This document shows, one piece after another, positions 27,594 to 35,678 of a stretch of DNA of 64,000 nucleotides; the first letter of the stretch is position 1; each line of letters starts with the position of its first letter. Made by a program: the position numbers and the translations under genes. Origin of the DNA: an uncultured Ruminococcus sp. (GTDB lineage Bacteria; Bacillota; Clostridia; Oscillospirales; Ruminococcaceae); NCBI GenBank assembly GCA_902762785.1, contig CACWPL010000004.1:33553-97552 (forward strand). Reading direction: 5' to 3'. The notes under the pieces were generated by a model that saw only the letters and a program-made list of their open reading frames with translations, had not been told where the DNA came from and ran no database searches.

Positions 27594-28403
27594 GTGCCGA
27601 ATACCAAGAACAAACGAAAGCCCGCCTATGGGCGGCTCCTGCTGTGCGTGCTCCTGCCGGCCGTGCTGGTCATCGCCGGATGGAAGGGGCTGCGCATCTG
27701 GCGCATCTACAGCGGTGAGCTCGACCCGGAGCCGCCCGATCCTGCCCTATATCCCGTGCGGGGCGTGGATGTCTCGCGCTACCAGGGCACGATCGACTGG
27801 GACGTGCTCGCCGGTGAGGACGTGAGCTTCGCCTTCATCAAGGCCACCGAGGGCAGCTCGCACCAGGACCCGTGCTTCAAGGCCAACTGGCGCGGCGTCC
27901 ACGAGAGCAGCATCTACGCCGGGGCGTACCATTTTTTCAGCTTTGAGTCCAGCGGTGCGACCCAGGCGCAGAACTTCATCGAGACGGTCGGGCCGCTCAA
28001 GGGCGATCTGCCTCCCGTGATCGATCTGGAGTTCTATGGGGACTACTATTCCAAGCCCCTCCCCAAAAAGGAGACCCGCAAGATCCTGGACGACCTGCTC
28101 ACCGCACTGGAGGATCACTACGGTACCGCGCCCATCATCTACACCACCACCCGTGCCTATTACAGCTACATCCTCGGCGGCGGCTACAGCCGCTATCCGC
28201 TCTGGATGCGCGACACCTATATGGAGCCGCTGGTGCATTGGCAGTTCTGGCAGTATTCTGATAAGGGCGTGCTGGAGGGCTATGACGGCGTGCAGGACGA
28301 CCAGACCGAGGTCTACATCGACCTGAACGTCTACAAGGGCTCCCTCGAGGAGATGGTGAGCGTCTATGGACTCGCAGAGAAGGAAGAGGAGGCAGCAGAT
28401 TGA
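27594..28403 (+). CDS. GH25 family lysozyme-like, membrane-anchored
   Basis: The product is 269 aa from a GTG start behind GGGGGAAAGAGAGG. One N-terminal membrane segment (about residues 13-32) anchors a GH25 (Chalaropsis-type) muramidase domain. RGVDVSRYQGTIDWDVL carries the N-terminal Asp, FIKATEGSSHQD the substrate cleft, PPVIDLEFYGDY the catalytic Asp-x-Glu pair, and HWQFWQYSDKG and YIDLNVYKG the C-terminal conserved strands. All expected acidic residues are present, so it is probably active against peptidoglycan. It overlaps manA by 4 bp. Confidence 0.92.
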   Translation: MPNTKNKRKPAYGRLLLCVLLPAVLVIAGWKGLRIWRIYSGELDPEPPDPALYPVRGVDVSRYQGTIDWDVLAGEDVSFAFIKATEGSSHQDPCFKANWRGVHESSIYAGAYHFFSFESSGATQAQNFIETVGPLKGDLPPVIDLEFYGDYYSKPLPKKETRKILDDLLTALEDHYGTAPIIYTTTRAYYSYILGGGYSRYPLWMRDTYMEPLVHWQFWQYSDKGVLEGYDGVQDDQTEVYIDLNVYKGSLEEMVSVYGLAEKEEEAAD

Positions 28404-29368
28404 CACCTTTTTATCTAAAAGCGCCCTGTAAGGACTACCTTTGGGGCGGCGACCGACTCCGTGCCTACGGCAAGCAGTCCGATGCGGCCGTGATCGCGGA
28501 GAGCTGGGAGCTGAGCTGTCACCCGGATGGGGAGAGCGTCATCGCTTCCGGCGCATATGCGGGGATGACGCTCACGGCGTTCCTCGCACAGCATCCCGAG
28601 GCGCTCGGGGAGAACTGCCGGCGCTTCGACCGGTTCCCCGTCCTCATCAAGATGATCGACGCGGACAAGGATCTCTCCGTCCAGGTCCACCCGGACGATG
28701 CCTATGCCCTCGCCCATGAGGGGGAGCTGGGCAAGACGGAGATGTGGTACGTCATCGACGCCGCGCCCGGTGCGGAGCTGATCTACGGCTTTGCCCATGA
28801 GGTCACGCAGGAGGCCTTCCGCCATGCCATCGAGACGAACACGCTCGGCGACATCGTGCGGCATGTGCCGGTGCAGAAGGGGGATGTGTTCTTCATCCCG
28901 TCCGGCACGCTCCATGCGATCGGCAAGGGGCTCCTCATCGCGGAGGTGCAGGAGAACTCCAACACGACCTACCGTGTCTATGACTACGGCCGCGTCGGCA
29001 AGGACGGCCGTCCGCGCGAGCTGCATGTAGAAAAGGCGCTCGCGGTGACACATCTCACACCGACCGAGCCCCGTGCGCTCCTGTCCCCCAGCACGCTCCC
29101 GCTCACGAACACTAGGTACCAGCTCCTCGCGGACTGTGCCTATTTCACGGCCATGCGCTTCGACGTCCTGCGGCACTTCTCGCTCACACCGAGCACGGCC
29201 AGCTTTGGCCACATCCTCGTGACCGAGGGCGAGGGCACGCTGACGAGCGAGGGCGAGACCTTCCCGCTGCGGCCCGGCACGAGCCTCTTCCTGCCCGCAG
29301 GGACGGCGCCCGCGGAGGTCTTCAGCGAGGCCGGCTGCACGCTGCTCATGACCCAGATCGGGCCGTGA
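28400..29368 (+). CDS. manA: Mannose-6-phosphate isomerase, class I
   Basis: This 322-aa zinc cupin interconverts mannose-6-phosphate and fructose-6-phosphate. Zinc ligands are seen in LSVQVHPDD (Gln, His), KTEMWYV (Glu) and SGTLHAIG (His). LWGGDRLRAYGK and AESWELSCH are typical N-terminal motifs. The short Firmicute form (about 320 aa) is expected. The start is TTG at 28400, overlapping the GH25 stop (TTGA), with GAGGAGG just upstream. Together with the glucokinase downstream it would feed hexoses into glycolysis. Confidence 0.95.
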   Translation: MTPFYLKAPCKDYLWGGDRLRAYGKQSDAAVIAESWELSCHPDGESVIASGAYAGMTLTAFLAQHPEALGENCRRFDRFPVLIKMIDADKDLSVQVHPDDAYALAHEGELGKTEMWYVIDAAPGAELIYGFAHEVTQEAFRHAIETNTLGDIVRHVPVQKGDVFFIPSGTLHAIGKGLLIAEVQENSNTTYRVYDYGRVGKDGRPRELHVEKALAVTHLTPTEPRALLSPSTLPLTNTRYQLLADCAYFTAMRFDVLRHFSLTPSTASFGHILVTEGEGTLTSEGETFPLRPGTSLFLPAGTAPAEVFSEAGCTLLMTQIGP

Positions 29369-29427
29369 CGCATACTATCTATCCCATCAACGACCGCCCA
29401 TGAGGCGGAGAAATAGGAGGAATCATC

Positions 29428-30387
29428 ATGAGATACTACATCGGAATCGACCTTGGCGGCACGAACATCGTGGCAGCAGTTGTGGACGAAGCATACCACA
29501 TCCTCTCCAAGGCCAGCACCAAGACCAACCGTCCCCGCCCCGCGGAGGCCATCGCAGACGACATGGCCGCAATGGCCATCAAGGCCGTCGAGGAGGCCGG
29601 TCTGACCATGGATCAGATCGAGTGGGTCGGCGTCGGCACCCCCGGCATCGCCAACAGCGCGACGGGCATCATCGAGTTCTCCAACAACCTCGGCTTTGAG
29701 AACACCCCTATGGCCAAGCTCATCCAGCGCCACATCGACAAGCCCGTCTACATCGAGAACGACGCCAATGCGGCGGCCTACGGTGAGTATGTGGCCGGTG
29801 CGGCACGCGGCGCGAAGAACGCGGTCTGCATCACGCTCGGCACGGGCGTCGGCGGCGGCATCATCATCGACGGCAAGATCTATGCCGGCTCCAACTTCGG
29901 CGGCGCCGAGATCGGTCACACCGTGATCTCGCTCGACGGTCCCCAGTGCTCCTGCGGCCGCAAGGGCTGCTTCGAGGTCTACTCCTCCGCCACCGGCCTG
30001 ATCCGCATGACCAAGGAGCGCATGGAGGCCGACCCCGACACGGCGATGCACAAGATCACCGAGGAGCGCGGCGGCAAGGTCTCTGCCCGCACGGCGTTCG
30101 ATGCCATGCGCCAGGGCGATGCGGCTGCCAAGGAGGTCGTGGACTTCTACATCAAGGCGCTCGCAGCCGGCATCACCAACACGATCAACATCTTCCAGCC
30201 GGACGTGCTCTGCGTCGGCGGCGGTGTCTGCAACGAGGGCGACCCGCTCCTCCTGCCGATGAAGGCGCTCGTGGAGAAGGAGGTCTACACCCGCAATTCT
30301 CCCAAGAACACCAAGATCGTCATCGCCGAGCTCGGCAACGACGCCGGCCTGATCGGCGCTGCCTTCCTCGGTGCCGCGCAGAAGTGA
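29428..30387 (+). CDS. glcK: ROK-family glucokinase
   Basis: This 319-aa sugar kinase of the ROK family has no DNA-binding domain, so it is an enzyme and not a repressor. ATP-site motif YIGIDLGGTNI; VGVGTPGI; ENDANAAAYGEY with the catalytic Asp; TLGTGVGGGIIIDG; the ROK zinc motif GHTVI...CSCGRKGCFEVYSS; and GGGVCNEG. Phosphorylation of glucose is the usual assignment, though ROK specificity is hard to read from sequence. TAGGAGGAA lies upstream of the ATG. Last gene before the strong terminator at 30408. Confidence 0.93.
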   Translation: MRYYIGIDLGGTNIVAAVVDEAYHILSKASTKTNRPRPAEAIADDMAAMAIKAVEEAGLTMDQIEWVGVGTPGIANSATGIIEFSNNLGFENTPMAKLIQRHIDKPVYIENDANAAAYGEYVAGAARGAKNAVCITLGTGVGGGIIIDGKIYAGSNFGGAEIGHTVISLDGPQCSCGRKGCFEVYSSATGLIRMTKERMEADPDTAMHKITEERGGKVSARTAFDAMRQGDAAAKEVVDFYIKALAAGITNTINIFQPDVLCVGGGVCNEGDPLLLPMKALVEKEVYTRNSPKNTKIVIAELGNDAGLIGAAFLGAAQK

Positions 30388-30407
30388 TCTCTGCCGGATA
30401 GCATGAG

Positions 30408-30440
30408 AAAAGCCCCTTTTCCTCGAGGAAAGGGGCTTTT
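30408..30440. terminator. Strong bidirectional terminator after glcK
   Basis: A near-perfect palindrome, AAAAGCCCCTTTTCCTC with GAGGAAAGGGGCTTTT, works in both directions and even overlaps the stop codon of the convergent GGDEF gene. Confidence 0.92.
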
Positions 30441-32412
30441 ATGTGTTCTTGTCGGTCTTGTCGATGTGCATCTGCTTGAGGTAGCGGGAGGTCTTTTTCT
30501 TCTTCTTGGCCGCATACATGATGTTGTCGGCCACGGTCACGAGCTGGAACAGTCCCACGCCTCGATCTGGCACGGTCAGATGATAGCCGAGCGACGTTTC
30601 GAGCGGGAAGGGGAATCGCTTCGAGGCATTGATCTCTGTGAGCTGTGCCTCCACGCGGCGGGTGATCTCCTGGGCGCGTGCCTCGTCATAGTCGGCTGCG
30701 AAGATGATGAACTCGTCGCCGCCGAACCGGCAGCAGATCTCACCGTTGTCGCAGACGCGCCGCAGCACCTCGGCCATCGCCGCGATCGCGGCATCGCCGG
30801 CCTTGTGGCCGTAGCTGTCGTTGATGATCTTCAGGCCGTCCATGTCGAGGAACATCAGCATGACGGCCTTCTTCTCCTCGATGCACTTGGCATAGAGATG
30901 CTGGGTGCTGATCCGGAAGCCGTTGCGGTTGTTGATGTTCGCGAGGGTGTCGACCGTGTAGAGCTTGTTGAGCTTCTGGGTGACGCGGTCGAGGCTGATG
31001 ATCTTGCGGACGCTCTCGAGGGCGTTCGCGATCTCCATGACGCAGGTGTGGAAGAGCTTGCTGGCGGTGGGGAACATGCTGTCACGCAGCACCAGATAGC
31101 CCATGCAGCGCTCACGGAAATGCAGGGGGAAGAAGTAATAGTTCCCCGGCTCGGTGTTCTGGGAGAAGAGACCGGGCAGCATCTCCTCGACGTCGAGATC
31201 GGCCATCTCCGAATATTTGCCGTCCCGGTAGGCCAGCGGCACGAGGATGCGGCGGCCGTAGCCCTCCACGATGGAGGCATCCGGCGAGAGGATGTGCAGG
31301 AGATAGTTCTCCTCCGTCTCGTCGGCCATGATGCCCTGCTTCCAGCTCTCGCACAGGCACAGGTAGAACTCGCTGCACCCCATCTCGGGGATGAAGCGCT
31401 TGAGATGCTCGGTGAATTCCTCCAGCGAATCGCATTCCGCCAGCGACGACGCCAGGCGGGTCGCGAAGGAGATGTCGTTCGTGAAGCTCTCGAGCACGTT
31501 GTAGTTGCGTTTCTTGAATTCGTCGGCGTCCATGATGACGGCCTGGTCGCATCCGCAGCTCTGTGAGAAGCGGCAGCGGGTCTCGAGCATCACGGCACGC
31601 TCCTGGTGCTTCCCCTGCAAATGATCGATGATCTTCTGGCACGCGAGCTGCCCGACGCGGTCGAGCGGACGCTCCACGGAGGTCATCGAGGGGGAGAAGT
31701 TGCGGGCGTTATAGATGTTGTCGAATCCCGACACAGCCACGTCCTCCGGCACGCGCACGCCGCGCTTGATGAGCGCATTGACGGCCGCGACGGCCATGAC
31801 GTCGTTGGCACACACGATCGCCTCCGGCAGCTCGCCCGGCTCCTGCATGAAACGCAGGATGGCGGCGGTGCCGTCCATCGCGGTGAAGCGGCCGTGGTAG
31901 ATGCGGCTCTCCTCGACCGGGATGCTGTGGCGCTCGAGGGCCGCGCGATAGGAGCGCAGACGCTGGACGCTGTCGATGTTGTCCTCGGGACCGGAGATGT
32001 AGTTGATCCGTGTGAAGCCGTGGTGGACGATGAAGTGCTCGACCATGTTCTGCATGGCCTTCTCGTTGTCGATGCAGATGGAATAGAAGCCCGGGACGTC
32101 CTTGTCGATGCAGACGGCCGGGATGCCCGCCTCGCGCACGCGGCGCAGGACGTTCTCGAGCACGGTCGGCTCCTGGATGGTGTTGATGACGAGGATGACG
32201 CCGTCGAAGCGTGAGAAGTTCGCAAGGGAGAAGATGTTGTATTCTCCGATGTCATGGGTCGCATCGCTGCCGATGTTCCCGAAGGCGACGAAATGCTCGA
32301 GCGTGACGCGGTTCGCGAAGGCGAATTGCCGGATCCCGCGCAGGATACCGCTCTGGTATTCCTCGTCGATCGTGGAAACGATCACAGCGATGTGTGTATG
32401 CGCTTGCGACAT
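30439..32412 (-). CDS. LacI-type sensor / GGDEF diguanylate cyclase
   Basis: The product is 657 aa with no signal peptide or membrane helix, so it is cytoplasmic. Residues of about 1-280 are a LacI/GalR-type periplasmic-binding-like domain lacking the helix-turn-helix (AVIVSTIDEEYQSGILRGI; CANDVMAVAAVNALIKRG; VAVSGFDN). A middle region (about 290-480) looks like a GAF-type or helical linker. The C-terminal GGDEF domain has RFGGDEFIIF (about residues 563-567) and FLDMDGLKIINDSYGHKAGD, an intact active site. No RxxD inhibitory site lies five residues before GGDEF. A soluble sugar-like ligand is inferred to control c-di-GMP synthesis. Own promoter and a leader hairpin. Confidence 0.9.
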   Translation of the reverse strand: MSQAHTHIAVIVSTIDEEYQSGILRGIRQFAFANRVTLEHFVAFGNIGSDATHDIGEYNIFSLANFSRFDGVILVINTIQEPTVLENVLRRVREAGIPAVCIDKDVPGFYSICIDNEKAMQNMVEHFIVHHGFTRINYISGPEDNIDSVQRLRSYRAALERHSIPVEESRIYHGRFTAMDGTAAILRFMQEPGELPEAIVCANDVMAVAAVNALIKRGVRVPEDVAVSGFDNIYNARNFSPSMTSVERPLDRVGQLACQKIIDHLQGKHQERAVMLETRCRFSQSCGCDQAVIMDADEFKKRNYNVLESFTNDISFATRLASSLAECDSLEEFTEHLKRFIPEMGCSEFYLCLCESWKQGIMADETEENYLLHILSPDASIVEGYGRRILVPLAYRDGKYSEMADLDVEEMLPGLFSQNTEPGNYYFFPLHFRERCMGYLVLRDSMFPTASKLFHTCVMEIANALESVRKIISLDRVTQKLNKLYTVDTLANINNRNGFRISTQHLYAKCIEEKKAVMLMFLDMDGLKIINDSYGHKAGDAAIAAMAEVLRRVCDNGEICCRFGGDEFIIFAADYDEARAQEITRRVEAQLTEINASKRFPFPLETSLGYHLTVPDRGVGLFQLVTVADNIMYAAKKKKKTSRYLKQMHIDKTDKNT

Positions 32413-32437
32413 GTGGCGTCACCTCCCATCCTTTGTC

Positions 32438-32467
32438 AGGTGTCCGATAAAAATGTATGGGACACCT
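32438..32467 (-). promoter_or_regulatory. Leader inverted repeat of the GGDEF gene
   Basis: Perfect 8-bp arms AGGTGTCC / GGACACCT separated by 14 bp lie just downstream of the -10 box and before the ribosome binding site. They could be a repressor operator or an mRNA stem-loop. Confidence 0.55.
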
Positions 32468-32472
32468 ATCCA

Positions 32473-32501
32473 ATTATACTATATAAACATAAACAATGCA
32501 A
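32473..32501 (-). promoter_or_regulatory. Promoter of the GGDEF gene
   Basis: TTGCAT (32496-32501), a 17-bp AT-rich spacer and TATAAT (32473-32478), minus strand. Confidence 0.8.
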
Positions 32502-32562
32502 CGGCATTTTGTGTACGATCCATGAACGCAGCGAAACTGCGCCGATTCCTTAAGAACAGGAA

Positions 32563-32594
32563 CAGGAGAGACGGACGGGCGCCCGTCTCTCCTG
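32563..32594 (-). terminator. Terminator of the zinc-ribbon gene
   Basis: A long stem CAGGAGAGACGG.../...CGTCTCTCCTG is followed on the minus strand by TTCCTGTTCTT. The T-run is imperfect. Confidence 0.65.
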
Positions 32595-32607
32595 CACTGA
32601 AAGGGTC

Positions 32608-33258
32608 TTAGTTCAGCTTCTCGCCGCACATCGCGCAGAAGGAGGAATCCTCCGGCACAGGGGCGTTGCACTTCGGGCAGGTGCGGCCGACGGGAGCGCT
32701 CTTCTCGGGCGCGGCATCGGCAGCGGGTGCAGCGGGTGCATCAGCAGCGGGCGCGGCCGGCTGTGCGGGCACCTGGGTGGGGATGCTCTGCGCCATCTCC
32801 GGGGGAACGGTGCCGCCGTTCGGGAACTGCGGGGTCAGCTTCTGGCCGCAGTTCTGGCAGAAGGTCTGGCCGGGCTCATAGGTCTGGCCGCACTGCATGC
32901 ATACCATCGCGGTGGGCTTGTTATGGGCAGGCGCGGCGGGAGCGGCAGGGGCATCCTGCGGGATCGGTACCAGCTCGGCACGACGCGCATTGATCGCCTG
33001 GATCTCCTCCTCGAGCTCAGCGATGCGGCGGTGGGAGTTCGTGATCGAATCCATCTGCTCGAAGAACTCAGAGCCAGCGTCGTCCTTGTACTTCTCGTAG
33101 TACTGCTCCGCGATCTCGTTCATCTTGGTGGAGATATTGCGCTTCTCCTCGTTGATCTGCTTCTGGAGCGCGTTGCTCTCGCTAAAGTTCTTCGCACTCT
33201 GCGACATCGTTCTGCCGGCGTTCGTCAGACCGGCACCGAGCTTGTCAAAAAATCCCAT
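32608..33258 (-). CDS. Coiled-coil protein with two zinc ribbons
   Basis: The product is 216 aa. The N-terminal 100 residues are charged and helical, likely coiled coil (NEEKRNISTKMNEIAEQYYEKY...). A first zinc ribbon (MVCMQCGQTYEPGQTFCQNCGQ, CxxC-x10-CxxC) lies near residues 118-140. An Ala/Pro-rich linker of about 50 residues follows, then a second ribbon at the C-terminus (RTCPKCNAPVPEDSSFCAMCGE). Such proteins are widespread in Clostridia with no assigned function; metal binding and a scaffold role are inferred. It is monocistronic with its own promoter and terminator; GGAGG precedes the ATG. Confidence 0.82.
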   Translation of the reverse strand: MGFFDKLGAGLTNAGRTMSQSAKNFSESNALQKQINEEKRNISTKMNEIAEQYYEKYKDDAGSEFFEQMDSITNSHRRIAELEEEIQAINARRAELVPIPQDAPAAPAAPAHNKPTAMVCMQCGQTYEPGQTFCQNCGQKLTPQFPNGGTVPPEMAQSIPTQVPAQPAAPAADAPAAPAADAAPEKSAPVGRTCPKCNAPVPEDSSFCAMCGEKLN

Positions 33259-33307
33259 TGTTCATTCCTCCTCGATATGTCTGGGCACGTCGCGTGCCTC
33301 TACCTAT

Positions 33308-33336
33308 AGTATACCACAAGGGGGCCGAAAAAGCAA
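33308..33336 (-). promoter_or_regulatory. Promoter of the zinc-ribbon gene
   Basis: TTGCTT (33331-33336), a 17-bp spacer and TATACT (33308-33313) on the minus strand. Confidence 0.82.
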
Positions 33337-33422
33337 GCCCCTAATGTGGACTCTTGTCAAAAAAACTGCACGGCCAGACGCGGTTTCTAGTGAAAAGAGA
33401 TGCTGCCTATACGGACGGTATA

Positions 33423-34229
33423 TCATGCGTCAGTAAGGCCGAGCAGACGCTCCGCATTCCCGGCGAGGATGGCGTGCTCGGCCTCCTTGCCAAGCCCGAG
33501 GCGGCGGATCTTCGCGGCGGTGACGTCCGTGGTGTCCCAGGGACAGTCGGAGGCGAGGAGGATCCGGTCGGTACCGTGCTTCTGGATGATGCGCCCGAGC
33601 TGATCCTCCCCGACGTAGCTGCCGCAGAGGGCGGTGTCGAGCCAGAGGTTCTCGAAACGGCCTGCGAGCGTCGTTTCCACCTCGTCCCAAAGCTCGTTCC
33701 CGCCGAGATGCGCGAGGATCATGGTCGTGTCCGGGAAGCGCTCGAGGATCTCGGCGGCCATACGGGGCGTGCAGTGGATGTCATTCGGGCAGATGGGGTC
33801 GACCCCGGCGTGGAACAGGATCGGCAGCCCGAGCTCACCGCATTTCTGATAGATGGGGAACATGCGCGGCTCGTTGGCGTAGAAATGCTGGTAGTCCGGG
33901 TGGAGCTTGACGCCGTAGAGGCCGAGGGACTTGATGCGCTCGAGCTCGGCGAGGGCGTCCTCTCCGTCGGGATGGATGCTGCCGAAGGGGAAGATGTGGT
34001 CACATTTGCAGGACGCGGCCCAGTTGTTGCAGACCAGATGCTGCGAGGGCTTGGTCGCGATGGAGAGCAGCACGAAGCCGTCGGCGCCCCAGGCGCGCAG
34101 CTTGGCCTCGGTATCGGCGAGGGTGCCGTCGGTGGCGGGCGGGCGGCCGGCGGTGGCGGCGAGGGCGGTGACGGTGCGGGCCGCGATCTTGTCGGCGAAG
34201 GCGTGGACGTGGAAGTCGATGCAGTTCAT
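33423..34229 (-). CDS. Amidohydrolase-family (TIM-barrel) metal hydrolase
   Basis: The product is 268 aa. N-terminal MNCIDFHVHAFADK gives the HxH metal motif; GVKLHPDYQHF, PILFHAG and MILAHLGG supply later barrel ligands, and LLASDCPW gives the final Asp. This is the amidohydrolase-2 pattern (related to decarboxylases and lactonases), and the substrate is not predictable. It starts behind AAAGGAGTTTCC, 29 bp after the terminator of ugpC, and has no clear promoter of its own, so it may depend on read-through. Confidence 0.85.
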   Translation of the reverse strand: MNCIDFHVHAFADKIAARTVTALAATAGRPPATDGTLADTEAKLRAWGADGFVLLSIATKPSQHLVCNNWAASCKCDHIFPFGSIHPDGEDALAELERIKSLGLYGVKLHPDYQHFYANEPRMFPIYQKCGELGLPILFHAGVDPICPNDIHCTPRMAAEILERFPDTTMILAHLGGNELWDEVETTLAGRFENLWLDTALCGSYVGEDQLGRIIQKHGTDRILLASDCPWDTTDVTAAKIRRLGLGKEAEHAILAGNAERLLGLTDA

Positions 34230-34258
34230 GGAAACTCCTTTATATCGTCAGTCTAAAA

Positions 34259-34288
34259 CGCCCCCTCCGGCAGATGCGGGAGGGGGCG
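34259..34288 (-). terminator. Terminator of ugpC
   Basis: A 10-bp GC-rich stem (CGCCCCCTCC / GGAGGGGGCG) is followed on the minus strand by TTTTAGAC. Confidence 0.82.
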
Positions 34289-34306
34289 TGTCTTGCGTTA
34301 GGAAGA

Positions 34307-35449
34307 TCAGTTGATGATGGTCTTCTCCGTCTCCTTGTCGAAGAGGTGGATCTTGTTGGGATCCAGAGCCACCTTGATCTGGTCGCCGGGACGAGCAGTC
34401 GTTCTCGGGGAAACGCGAGCGGTGATCGGGATGTTCTCGCACTCCAGATAGAGGAAGGTCTCAGCGCCCATCATCTCAGTGATCTCGACGTTGCAGTCGA
34501 TGATACCGGTGGAGGCATTGGAGAGGAACATCTCCTCATCGTGAACGCTCTCAGGACGGATGCCCAGCGTTACCTCACGGTCAACGTAGCGCTCGAGGTC
34601 CGGCGTAGCCTTGCTCTCGGGAACGATGATCTCGTACTTGGTGCCGCGGGAGGTCTTGGTGTCCTCGGAGCCGAACACAACAACGTACTGGTTGCTCTCG
34701 TTCTTCTTGAGGACAGCGTCGATGAAGTTCATCTGCGGAGAACCAAGGAAGCCGGCAACGAACTTGTTGCAGGGAGCCTCGTAGAGGTTCTGCGGGGTGT
34801 CGACCTGCTGGATGAAGCCGTCCTTCATAACGACGATGCGGTCACCCATGGTCATAGCCTCGGTCTGGTCATGCGTTACATAGATGAACGTGGTACCGAG
34901 CTTCTTGTGGAGCTTGGAGATCTCCGTTCTCATCTGTGCACGGAGCTTGGCGTCCAGGTTGGACAGCGGCTCGTCGAGCAGGAAGACCTTCGGGGAACGA
35001 ACGATGGCACGACCCAGCGCAACACGCTGTCTCTGACCACCGGACATCGCCTTCGGCTTTCTGTCGAGCAGGTGGGACAGGTCGAGGATACGAGCTGCCT
35101 CCTCTACCTTACGGGCGATCTCGTCCTTCGGTACCTTGCGGAGCTTCAGGCCGAATGCCATGTTCTCGAATACGGTCATGTGCGGGTACAGAGCGTAGTT
35201 CTGGAATACCATCGCGATGTCTCTGTCCTTCGGAGCGATGTCGTTGACCAGACGGTCGCCGATGTAGAGCTCGCCCTGCGAGATCTCCTCCAGACCTGCG
35301 ATCATACGCAGGGTAGTGGACTTACCGCAGCCGGAAGGGCCTACCAGGATGATGAACTCCTTATCTCTGATCTCGAGATTAACGTCCGTTACAGCGACAA
35401 AGCCGCCCGGATACTTCTTGTAAATGCCTCTAAGTGATAACCCAGCCAT
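34307..35449 (-). CDS. ugpC: Carbohydrate ABC transporter ATPase, UgpC/MsmX type
   Basis: The product is 380 aa. Walker A GPSGCGKST, Q-loop FQNYALYPHMTVFEN, signature MSGGQRQRVALGRAI, Walker B VFLLDEPLSNLD and H-loop VTHDQTEAM are complete. The C-terminal OB/TOBE regulatory domain (about residues 240-375, LGIRPESVHDEEM) marks the sugar-importer CUT1 subgroup. No permease or binding protein adjoins it, so it is probably a shared ATPase that energises several sugar importers, as MsmX does in Bacillus. Fewer GC-ending codons than its neighbours suggest high expression. It has a 175-nt leader and its own promoter and terminator. Confidence 0.94.
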   Translation of the reverse strand: MAGLSLRGIYKKYPGGFVAVTDVNLEIRDKEFIILVGPSGCGKSTTLRMIAGLEEISQGELYIGDRLVNDIAPKDRDIAMVFQNYALYPHMTVFENMAFGLKLRKVPKDEIARKVEEAARILDLSHLLDRKPKAMSGGQRQRVALGRAIVRSPKVFLLDEPLSNLDAKLRAQMRTEISKLHKKLGTTFIYVTHDQTEAMTMGDRIVVMKDGFIQQVDTPQNLYEAPCNKFVAGFLGSPQMNFIDAVLKKNESNQYVVVFGSEDTKTSRGTKYEIIVPESKATPDLERYVDREVTLGIRPESVHDEEMFLSNASTGIIDCNVEITEMMGAETFLYLECENIPITARVSPRTTARPGDQIKVALDPNKIHLFDKETEKTIIN

Positions 35450-35631
35450 TTTTCCGATCCTCCGTTTACATAAAAATTTGATACAGTAGATGTATGTGCG
35501 CTAACTGTTTTTTGTCAATGCTCATCCACTGCGGCGATGCTTTTGGGAGACATGCCGCGAATGGGTGCTATCGACTGCCAGGCGTCTGCCGGCGCACGGG
35601 CACAGTATGACACCCAACAAGGTCTATACTT
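35450..35631 (-). other. Long untranslated leader of ugpC
   Basis: About 175 nt lie between the promoter and the GGAGGATCGGAAAA ribosome binding site. I see no known riboswitch; several GC-rich potential stems occur in the first half, and an isolated TTGACA near 35517 lacks a convincing -10. Confidence 0.5.
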
Positions 35632-35660
35632 ATCATACCAAAAAATGAGGGATTTTTCAA
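35632..35660 (-). promoter_or_regulatory. Promoter of ugpC
   Basis: TTGAAA (35655-35660), a 17-bp spacer and TATGAT (35632-35637), minus strand. It overlaps none of the neighbouring rsuA coding region. Confidence 0.8.
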
Positions 35661-35678
35661 GTCGCTAATTACATAAAG

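Noticed and set aside
30438-30470. Possible loss of the GGDEF stop codon because a terminator overlaps the gene end
   Set aside because: The stop is intact; the palindrome simply starts within it, which is compatible with termination after translation ends.
35490-35522. Second ugpC promoter starting at the TTGACA near 35517
   Set aside because: No acceptable -10 hexamer at 16-18 bp spacing; the promoter at 35632-35660 is better.
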